DNA of 64,000 bases from Chloropicon primus (taxonomy: Eukaryota; Chlorophyta; Chloropicophyceae; Chloropicales; Chloropicaceae): the NCBI GenBank assembly GCA_023205875.1, contig CP060756.1, forward strand, positions 1,426,001 to 1,490,000, read 5' to 3'. Every line of letters starts with the position of its first letter. The stretch's first letter is position 1. Positions 10,195-18,500 of the stretch are shown one piece after another. The notes beneath the pieces were generated by a model. It did no database searches. It was given only the letters and a program-made list of their open reading frames with translations, and had not been told where the DNA came from. Both the position numbers and the translations under genes were made by a program.

Positions 10195-11973
10195 ATGAAG
10201 GTGAACACGCTGCAGATCCTGTGGCACGACAAGAAGCCGGTGTTCTCGGTGGACTTCAGCGCGGAGGGGGACCTCGCGACGTGCGGGGCGGACAAGGAGA
10301 TCCGGCTGTGGAAGGTGGTGGACAAGCCCGTGGTCCCGGCAAACAACAACAACAACAACAACAACAACAAGGGGGAGGGGCAACAGCAAGGGGGGGAGGC
10401 CCCGTCGTCGAAGGAGGAGACTGCCGCGGGGGTGGAGTACCTCTGCAGCCTGTCGCACCACCAGAAGACCGTGAACGTGGTGAGGTTCTCCCCCGACGGG
10501 AGCGCCATAGTCTCCGCGGGGGACTCGGGGGAGGTCGTGGTCTGGAGGAAGAACACCAAGGCCGAGCAGAGGCAGGAAAGGACCCCGGCCAAGGCGGAGG
10601 CGGAGGCGACTGCGGGGAAAGAGAGGGCCGACGCCGCCCTCGCCTCGCCGTCCGCCTTGGGATCCGCCGCGGAGCCCAGCTCGCCCTGGGCCCAGAGCTC
10701 GGCGCCCTGGAAGCCGTCGGGGGTGCTGCGGGGTCAGACGGACGACGTGCAGGACGTGGCGTGGTCGCCCGACAGCTCTGCCGTGGTGACGGGAAGCGTC
10801 GAGAACGTCGCGTTCTTGTGGGACGCGGGGAAGCACAAGTCCATCACGGTCCTCGACGGCCACCACCACTACATTCAGGGGGTGGCTTGGGACCCTCTGG
10901 GCGAGTTTGTGGTCACCCAGAGCGGGGACAGGAGCTGCAGGGTGTACGCCCCGAAGGCGAAGCCGAAGAGGAAGAGGAAGGACGCCCAACCGCCCAAGCC
11001 GACGACGTGCGCCGCGAGGATGCAGTCGTGCGGCGTGACCCTGCAAAGCATCTTGTCCAAGCTCCAGACGACGACCAAGGAGGAGGTCGACGGCGGCGAG
11101 GTCGGCGAGGCCCCCCCGGCGGGCACCACGGCCCCTGAAGCCCAGGGGCCGGGGGAGGCGGAGAACCCGGTGGCAAGAGACGACGACGACGGGGAGGCTC
11201 AGCAACAGAAGAAGCAGAGGGTGGACCAGCACCAGTCTCACTTTCTGTTCCACGACGAGACGATGCCATCGTTCTTCCGCCGGCTCTCTTTCTCCCCCGA
11301 CGGGTCCTTCTTGGCGTGCCCCGCTGGGCTATACAAAAAGGCGGTCTCCAACAACAAGCCGGGGAACTGCGTCCACATCTTCAAGAGGGGACAGTGGTCC
11401 AAGCCCATGGCGACGCTCCCTGCCCTGAGCAAGGCCGTCGTGGCCGTGAAGTTCTGCCCGGTCGTCTTCGAGAAGACGGAAGCCCAGCAGGAGCAGCAGC
11501 AAGGGAAGGGGAAGTGGGACTTCGACCTTCCCCACAAGATCTACTTTGCGGTGCTCACTCTGGACAGCGTCATCATTTACGAGACGGATTCCATGAAGCC
11601 CACCGCCCTCATCTCCGGCTTGCATTGCGCGTCGCTCACCGACCTTGCCTGGTCACCGGACGGACGCAGGATTGCCGTCTCCTCGCACGATGGTTACTGC
11701 AGCCTCATCTCCTTCTCGGAAGGGGAGCTCGGCAAAGCACTTCTTCCTGCCAAGGTCTCGATGATGGTGCCACAGGCGCAGCAAGCAAAGGAAGAGGCCA
11801 GCAGCTTGGATCCACCCGCAACGCCGGCGCCAGCGTACACCAAGGGAGCTGGTCCACTCGAGAGTCAGAACCAGACGCCTCAGCCGACAGCCCAGGCTCA
11901 AGCAGTCGAGCTCGTGAGGAATCCAACCACGAACGCGACCGTGAAGCGGATAGCACCCATGCAGATCAGGTAG
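10195..11973 (+). CDS. CHAF1B: CAF-1 p60 subunit (CHAF1B/FAS2-like), WD40
   Basis: 592 residues that begin MKVNTLQILWHD, the characteristic N-terminus of the chromatin assembly factor 1 middle subunit. WD repeats follow: ATCGADKEIRLW, VNVVRFSPDGSAIVSAGD, DVQDVAWSPDSSAVVTGS, YIQGVAWDPLGEFVVTQS, and later SLTDLAWSPDGRRIAVSS. Long Glu/Ala/Ser insertions separate blades, including a polyasparagine run near residue 45. The tail is Gln/Ala/Pro-rich and ends IAPMQIR. CAF-1 deposits H3-H4 on newly replicated DNA. No introns are evident. Confidence 0.92.
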   Translation: MKVNTLQILWHDKKPVFSVDFSAEGDLATCGADKEIRLWKVVDKPVVPANNNNNNNNNKGEGQQQGGEAPSSKEETAAGVEYLCSLSHHQKTVNVVRFSPDGSAIVSAGDSGEVVVWRKNTKAEQRQERTPAKAEAEATAGKERADAALASPSALGSAAEPSSPWAQSSAPWKPSGVLRGQTDDVQDVAWSPDSSAVVTGSVENVAFLWDAGKHKSITVLDGHHHYIQGVAWDPLGEFVVTQSGDRSCRVYAPKAKPKRKRKDAQPPKPTTCAARMQSCGVTLQSILSKLQTTTKEEVDGGEVGEAPPAGTTAPEAQGPGEAENPVARDDDDGEAQQQKKQRVDQHQSHFLFHDETMPSFFRRLSFSPDGSFLACPAGLYKKAVSNNKPGNCVHIFKRGQWSKPMATLPALSKAVVAVKFCPVVFEKTEAQQEQQQGKGKWDFDLPHKIYFAVLTLDSVIIYETDSMKPTALISGLHCASLTDLAWSPDGRRIAVSSHDGYCSLISFSEGELGKALLPAKVSMMVPQAQQAKEEASSLDPPATPAPAYTKGAGPLESQNQTPQPTAQAQAVELVRNPTTNATVKRIAPMQIR

Positions 11974-12095
11974 GGGGTTAGGTCCGGGAGAAAAGGCGAG
12001 GGCTTTGTATAATTGAATAACGGATTAAGAGAATGCAAGAGCTCTGCTTCGTTGAAGGGAACGGTACTGTTTTCGTGTTTCAGTCTTCATTGCAT

Positions 12096-13197
12096 TTACT
12101 TTGCGAGTTGCAAGGTCGGATGCAGCTTCGTGATGCTGACGTGACCGTCCCTCACTGCCGCCACATCCCCCCCCTCCTTTGCAGTCTTTGAATCGAAAAC
12201 CCTCTCCCCCGTGGGCGACCACTCCATCTCCATTGCGGCCTCGTCCACAACCTTGAACAAGGACGTGTATCCAACGCCCTGCTCGACACTGGTCTGGAGC
12301 CACTCCATTCCCAGCTTCCCCTCCTTCTGCCTGTCCCTCGCCGAGCTCGTGGCCCACAGGGGGACGTTCACGTTGTAAAACACTGATCCTGGATCCTCCC
12401 CCTCCTTGAAGCCTTGATTCCAAAGGAACTCGGTCACCTCCAAGGCAACGTCAACCGCGGACTCAAGGTCATCGTCCGTCCAAGAGTCGTACCCCTGTTC
12501 CCCAAGCGGCAGCGCGCGCGAGCGGAAACCAAAACCGAGTCAGTGGCGGGAAACGAACACGATCGCACGAAGTGGTGCTTACCTTAAATGGGAAAGAGAC
12601 GGCAACGGCCTTCCTCCCATGAATGCACGCCTCTAGCGCGGCCCCGACTGTTCCTGAAGACAGGATGGAGCTCCTGCCCAGGTTGTGGCCCACGTTGGGT
12701 CCCGATACAACAAAGTCCACATCTTTGGCAAGCTCGTACAAGCCGAGGTTAACGCACGACGCCGGCGATATCGGAACGCGTGCCTCATCCTTGCGCAGGT
12801 CCACAGCGAAGTTGGATTGTGGGGGCTTGAGGCTCTTCGAAACGTAGCTCCAGTTCGAATCGGGAAGGCACACGAAAGTAGGCCAGTTCAGCTTCCGTCT
12901 CATCCCCTCGGCGAACCTCGCGAAGAAGGGCGAGGCGGGTCCATCGTCATTGGTGAGAAGGACCCTCCTCGGCGGATTCGCCTGCCCCGCCCCCTGATCC
13001 GCCCCCTGATCTGCCCTTGCGTCCCTCTCGCTCCATCCCGAGGTCGCCATGCCCCTCAGACTCCCTCGGCCTGCCCTGTGCCTGCGCCCCGTCGGTCGTG
13101 GTGTTTGTTGCGTGTTCGCCCGCGTCGACCCCGGAAGCAATGCGTTGTACGTCCTCGCCCTCTTCGCACCTCGTATTGTGGTCCTCAAGCTTGTCAT
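12096..13197 (-). CDS. SurE-family 5'/3'-nucleotidase, two exons
   Basis: Exons 13197-12583 and 12494-12096 join in phase 0 across an 88-bp intron (GTAAGC ... CAG), giving 337 residues. SurE metal-binding and core motifs are present: LLTNDDG at the start of the domain, SGPNVGHNLG, and SGTVGAALEA. After the splice the chain continues with the family's C-terminal segment containing FYNVNVP and ending LQLAK. The first ~50 residues are Arg/Thr-rich and may target an organelle; an alternative start is the Met of MATSGW. SurE proteins are divalent-metal survival phosphatases acting on nucleoside monophosphates. Confidence 0.88.
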
Positions 13198-13347
13198 GAC
13201 ACCATCCTGGGTGGCGCGCCTTCAATCCTATCCGGTTGGACGCGGAGGAGGACCGGCCAAGGAAAGGAGGTCACATCATGGGATGGAGGGAGGGCAATGG
13301 GGGGCAAGGAGTCTGGGATATACGCAAACGATGTCACACGTAGGGAG

Positions 13348-13352
13348 TTACA
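13348..13352 (-). terminator. TGTAA polyadenylation signal, PIG-S
   Basis: TGTAA on the minus strand 42 nt beyond the PIG-S stop codon. Confidence 0.45.
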
Positions 13353-13393
13353 TTATACATACAAGGTCTTCTGCGGTCTTGGCGAGCTGATGA

Positions 13394-14482
13394 TCAGAAC
13401 AAGGAGGAGGCCAGGGACCTCAGCACGATGGAGATCACGGGGAGGAAGTACGGGCACATGAGGAGCAACCTGTGGAGATCTGGGATAGTGGTTGTCCCCG
13501 TGCCAACCAGGCTCGGGTGGAAGAGAGACCTCGAAGTGTCCAAGTACGCCGAGCTGATCTTGTCCGCGCCGCCCTTGAAGAGGTTGGACGTCTTCAGACT
13601 CGGCTTGAGCAGCTCCAAAGCCTCCCGCTGAATCGGAGCAAAGAAATGCCCCGAAGCGTACTCCTCCAGAGATTTCAAGTTGCTCGCGATGCCCCTAAGG
13701 AGCACGAGGCGCTGAAGGTAGTCGAAATCCTTCTTGAGGACGTACAGTGGCACGTCCCGCTTCCCCCCGTACAGCACCATTCTCAAATGCTTTGAGAAGA
13801 GGCCCAAGCACTCCTCCTTCGCCTTCGCTTCGACCCCGCGGCCCCCCGCGCGCGGAGGGGGGGGGGCACAGACCCCACCGAAGCCTTCTACGTTCAAGAA
13901 AGTGGTGTTGGGCTCGGCCGATCCCCCTGGACCGTCCGCCAAGCGAGCCACGTAGTGCACCACCTTGGCCCTCGCGCTGAGCTCCAGGGAGAGGTCCTCC
14001 GCTTGTTCCAAGTCTCGTCGAGTCGCCCCGTCCCTCCAAATGAAGGACGAGCCACCCGCCCCGCTGCCCGGGCCATCGGCGTCCCCTCCCCCGCACGAGA
14101 TCGTTTGCCCCGTGAACTCGTGCCTCACGCTCCCAGGAAAGTTCTGTCCCAGCTCCCTCTCCGTCTCCTCGAAGCTCCAACCCGGTGGTTCCCCCTTGCC
14201 GCCTCCCCCCCTCGCGCGCCCGTCGCACACCGTGAACACGACGTGAACCCCTTCCACGAAGTCCCTCTGCCTCTCCGCTTGCCTTCCTTCCTCCTCCGTC
14301 AACGCCCTCCACTCAAAGTACGTCATCTGTTGTATCTCCTTCCTCGCTGCAGCCATCCTTTCTATCGGCATCCTGTTCCACTCCTCCGGCAACGTCGTGT
14401 AGAACAGCCCGATTGCTCCCACCACCACCACCACCCCGTACACCCCCATCACCTTCCTCACCCTCCCCTTCCCCTCCTCCAT
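13394..14482 (-). CDS. PIGS: GPI transamidase subunit PIG-S-like
   Basis: 362 residues with a transmembrane segment near each end (about 9-27 and 335-357), the topology of PIG-S in the ER GPI-anchor transamidase. Family-like features are VHVVFTV near residue 80, GFGGV in place of the usual WGG(V/I), a following LFSKHLRMVL segment, and a C-terminal helical part ending FHPSL ... DLHRLLLMCPYFLPVISIVL. It is clearly shorter than animal PIG-S (about 550 residues), with compressed luminal loops and a Gly/Pro-rich insertion, so the assignment rests on order and topology more than on long identity. Confidence 0.72.
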   Translation of the reverse strand: MEEGKGRVRKVMGVYGVVVVVGAIGLFYTTLPEEWNRMPIERMAAARKEIQQMTYFEWRALTEEEGRQAERQRDFVEGVHVVFTVCDGRARGGGGKGEPPGWSFEETERELGQNFPGSVRHEFTGQTISCGGGDADGPGSGAGGSSFIWRDGATRRDLEQAEDLSLELSARAKVVHYVARLADGPGGSAEPNTTFLNVEGFGGVCAPPPPRAGGRGVEAKAKEECLGLFSKHLRMVLYGGKRDVPLYVLKKDFDYLQRLVLLRGIASNLKSLEEYASGHFFAPIQREALELLKPSLKTSNLFKGGADKISSAYLDTSRSLFHPSLVGTGTTTIPDLHRLLLMCPYFLPVISIVLRSLASSLF

Positions 14483-14736
14483 CCTGTCGCTCCCCTCAGC
14501 TCAGCTCCCCCCCCCCCAAGCGCAGCGAAGGCGCCATCCCTCCATTGCGAAGAAGGCCAAGGGCGGCGAAGGTGTCGTGTGTCGTGTGCTTGAGAAAGAG
14601 GCGGAGCTCCAAGGCGAAGGAAACGACGGACGGGGGAGAAGGGAGCGCGCGGGGTGTGTGTGTGGTGGTGGTTGGGATCGTGTTCTTTTTTGTGTGTGTG
14701 TGAAAAGGAGAGAGAGAGAGAGAGGGAGAGAGAGAG
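14483..14736. promoter_or_regulatory. divergent promoter PIG-S / SF3A2
   Basis: A 254-bp head-to-head spacer with a GT array (about 14658-14702) and a GA array (about 14708-14736) ending directly at the SF3A2 start codon. Confidence 0.4.
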
Positions 14737-15405
14737 ATGTCTGACTTTGGGAGCAAGCCGGGGTCTGGGGGAGTGGCGAGCGGGAGCCAGACCAATGTGA
14801 GCAGGAGGGAGAGGCTGAGGAGGTTGGCTTTGGAGACCATCGACTTGAGTAAGGACCCGTATTTTATGAGGAACCACGTGGGGAGCTACGAGTGCAGGTT
14901 GTGTCTGACGGTCCATAGCAACGAGGGGAACTACCTGGCGCACACGCAAGGGAAGAAGCACCAGCAGAACTTGGCCAGGCGAGCGGCGAGGGAGGCCGCG
15001 GACAACCCCCAGGCCGTGGACGGGAAGCACACGAAGAAGAAGATCCTGCCCAGGAAGAACCTCGTGAAGATCGGACGGCCGGGGTACAGGGTCACGAAGC
15101 AGTACTGCAAGGAGACCAAGCACCGCAGCCTCCTGTTTCAGGTCGATTACCCTGAGATCGAGGAGGGCATAAGGCCGAGGCACAGGTTCATGTCGAGCTA
15201 CGAGCAGAAAGTGGAGCCGTGGGACAAGAAGTACCAGTACTTGGTGTGCGCGGCCGAGCCTTACGAGACCATCGCTTTCAAGGTCCCGAACATGGAGCTG
15301 GAGAGTAGCACGACGACGGCCGGGGAGGAGAAGAAGCCCTTCTTTCACTGGGAGCCAGACAAGAAGGTGTACGTGATGCAGGTCCACTTCAAGCCCTCTG
15401 GTTAA
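14737..15405 (+). CDS. SF3A2: splicing factor 3a subunit 2 (SF3A2/PRP11)
   Basis: 222 residues. It starts with the family block ending in RRLALETIDLSKDPYF, then a matrin-type C2H2 zinc finger (YECRLCLTVHSNEGNYLAHTQGKKHQ at about 47-72), then the conserved region RPGYRVTKQ ... SLLFQVDYPEI and PYETIAFKVP. It lacks the Pro-rich repeats at the C-terminus of animal SF3A2, as plant and fungal proteins do. The protein is part of the U2 snRNP SF3a complex that helps select the branch point. No intron is evident. Confidence 0.96.
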   Translation: MSDFGSKPGSGGVASGSQTNVSRRERLRRLALETIDLSKDPYFMRNHVGSYECRLCLTVHSNEGNYLAHTQGKKHQQNLARRAAREAADNPQAVDGKHTKKKILPRKNLVKIGRPGYRVTKQYCKETKHRSLLFQVDYPEIEEGIRPRHRFMSSYEQKVEPWDKKYQYLVCAAEPYETIAFKVPNMELESSTTTAGEEKKPFFHWEPDKKVYVMQVHFKPSG

Positions 15406-15558
15406 CACGGGCAAGCTGTGGCTTTTTGGTGGGGAAGGTTGTTGCGGGCGGTGGGCGGTCAGGGGACTACTACTGGGGCCACCGCAATCCTTCCTCATAG
15501 GAGTTTCTGCTAGAATTTTGGCTACCGCATAACGTACCACGGTGGTGGGATAACTGTA

Positions 15559-15563
15559 TTACA
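15559..15563 (-). terminator. TGTAA overlapping the BIG stop codon
   Basis: The last codons read TTG TAA, so the stop itself supplies TGTAA. The partner gene SF3A2 ends only 153 bp away on the other strand, leaving little room for either 3' UTR. Confidence 0.35.
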
Positions 15564-18500
15564 ATGCTGTATTGATGAACTTCAAGATGCGCTCCGAGAA
15601 GATCTTGCTTGTGATGTGCAGGATTTGAGGCGTGGAGTTCTCGCACTTGATGAGGTCACTCAGCTTGGTGAAAAGGGGGATGATGTTCCTCTTGAAGAGG
15701 GATTCTGGCAAGTCGAGCACAGCCTTCAGAGAGTGCTCAAGGATTTCCCTTCTGTACGAGCACTCGTCGTTCCCAAACTTGCCAGACGTCTCGAGAAAAG
15801 TCTTGAGTTCACCGAGACTCAGCTCAAGCAAGACGTCTGCTACATCATTCATCACCTTGTCGCCCAAGGCATCCCCAGTCTCGACAATGTCCATGAGCAC
15901 GCTCAAGCAGATGTGGAAGGACTGCTTTTCCACCTCCAGGAGGGGAGGATCCGGCAGGCCGCTGCTCGACTGCAAGTCCCCATTCGCCTGCATAAGCGCC
16001 ATGAGGCGGGCCCGCTGCTCGATGTCCAAATTGACCGCTTTCGACTTCTTCGCCACTCCCTTGAGCAACTCGAGGAGGACCAGCTTGGATTTGCTTTCCA
16101 GCTTCGTCTTAAAGGCGGAATAAAACTGTCCGATGCACTTCGCCAGGAGTATCTGCACAGAAATTTTGCACTTCACCGCAGCAAGCTTCCTGGCACCAGG
16201 ACCCTCGATGAGGCTCTTAGCTCTCCTCCTCGCCCCTTGCACGTTGCCGTTCGCCTCTGAGACGGGTTCGTCCTCAAGGCTGGAAAGCAAGGGCTGCAAC
16301 GAAGGTCTAGTCTCAGAGAGCGCATTCCTCAGACCTTCGAAAACATAGTCCAGTTCCTTCTCTGCCACTTGGTCTCCTATCGCCAGCAGCAACCTCGTAA
16401 AGGCCTCGACACCCATGGCGGCCAAGTTTTCATGATTCCTCTTCACAAAGCCGCAAACGAAATCTACGAGCTGCGGAAGCAAGGGTGTGAGCTCGGCATA
16501 GAATTTCGTGAAGAGATCGATCACGTGCTGCAAGCAGTTTGTACACGTCTCATACAGCCAGGCATCGACCTTGGATCTGTCAGAGTCACTGACAAACGTG
16601 GTGATCTCCGTGACCTCCATGCGGACTTGGTCAAAGATAGGGAAGAGGATGCTGTTGAAAATACGCACCCAGAAATCAATCGTGAAGGTGCTTCCATGGT
16701 AATCAAGGATGTCGAAAAGGACTTCAAGAGACGTGTGTCTGATCTCTTGCCTGGTGTCAAAAGTCAATTCAGACAAACCTGCAAGGAGTGGAAACCAAAA
16801 GTACAAGTGAACATCCTTGTCGGTGAACAGAATTGTTCGCTGGGACAAAGTCTTGTTCAAAGCTTGGGAATCCTCCTCCTCCTCCTGGGAGGCCTGCTTA
16901 TGCTCTTCGGGAGATTTGCCCAATTCTTCTGGTGGAGCTTCCAGCTCTCCCAGCTCCCCCTCTGCCAGCTTCAAGGCACAAAACCTCAGGAAAGCAATCG
17001 CATTCAGAGAGACATCGCTTAGCGAAGAATTCGCAAAAGCGATAAGGCAGTTGACGCAATCAGTGAAGGTAGCCGTTTCTGTTTCAGTGACATGGGAAAA
17101 GTATTCGCGTACGATCTTTTCAATGGTAGAGAACGCCAAGGCAACCAGCTGCCTGTTCTCATCCGAAGCCGCCGCAGTGAAGACCATGAACATGGACTTC
17201 CACCCTGACTTGACATTCGAAACTCTTGCAAGAATGAATTGGGACACGCATCTGATGATCAACTCCCTGATTTCGACAGCCTTGCTTTGTCTCATGACCA
17301 AAACGAATGGCTTCAAAAACTCATTCTGGAACGTGTAGTTCGCAAGCTCGTCCCTCTCCAAGAACTTCATTGCCAGCTGCCTGAGAGCATCAATGGCATA
17401 CATGGCCACGTTCAGAGTGGGGTGACAGCCCACAAATATGAAGAAGTCGGCCAATATGGCCCAAATTCTCGACCAAACAATGCGAACTCTGTTCATGTTG
17501 TAATGAGCGACTTCAACTATTTTTGTCAGACTGTAGACCCTCGGGGACACCTTGCTCTCCAACTCCTGCGAAGACACCTCGCAGAGAGCCTTGACAAAGT
17601 GAACGACAGCAGTGCTACTGAGGTTGCTGCTTGATTCGAACACTAGCACAATATTGGCAGTGGTACTCGGACCGAATGTATCAATGATGGATGCACTCAC
17701 TTGAGCTGGTGACATCGGCACCTTCTTCTTGAATCTCTCTTTCTTCGGAGTCATAGTAGGGGTCATGGGCATGCCAAGCATGTCGTCTGTGGCAGTCTTT
17801 CCTTGCTGCTCACAGACCCTCTCATACTGACTGATGCTGGTCAGCACAGTCTTCCACCCCGTGTTCAAGTGATTTCCTGCGTCAAGAGCAACATTCAGAA
17901 GTGTTTTGAATGCTTCGCCTCTCTTCGCATGCATGTTCATGACAGGCATGTGTAGGTGTGTTGCCTTTGCCAAGGAAGTCAAAAAGGCATCCCGCACGGT
18001 CTCCATCTCCAATGGAGCCGCAACTTTGATGACAAAGTAGAGGGCGTCCATGCACAAGGAGGTGATCGATTCATCATCGCTCTCCTCAAATGCGACACTG
18101 ACTGCACCGAGAAGCGGAGCCCAGGCAACTTCCAGCATGGGTCTAATGTCCTCGCTTCCAGCGGCCGTCAGCCACTTCGTAGCCGTGCCTTTCTCTTTCA
18201 TCTCCTCGTGGGTTTGGCGGATCTGCTCCTCGTTTGGCTCTAGTTTCTTCGTTTGGCTTCCTCCAAAGACATTCAAGATGGCATCCAAGCCAGGGAGGCC
18301 GGACCTTGATTTGGTTTCTACCTCCACGCTCACGTCATCACCGTCATCCCCCTTGAGCTTGAACTCGTTGGTCACCACGTTTTGATAAATTTCTGTCAAG
18401 AACTCCTCTGGGAGGTCCTTCTCCTCGTTGATTCCCCTGTTGTTCTTCTTGAACTCCTCGAGCGTCATTTTCTGCTTCACTTGATCATTGTGGGCATCAG

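Noticed and set aside
10221-11138. 305-codon frame overlapping the CAF-1 gene
   Set aside because: It is a Gly/Arg-rich out-of-frame shadow; WD repeats are in the other frame.
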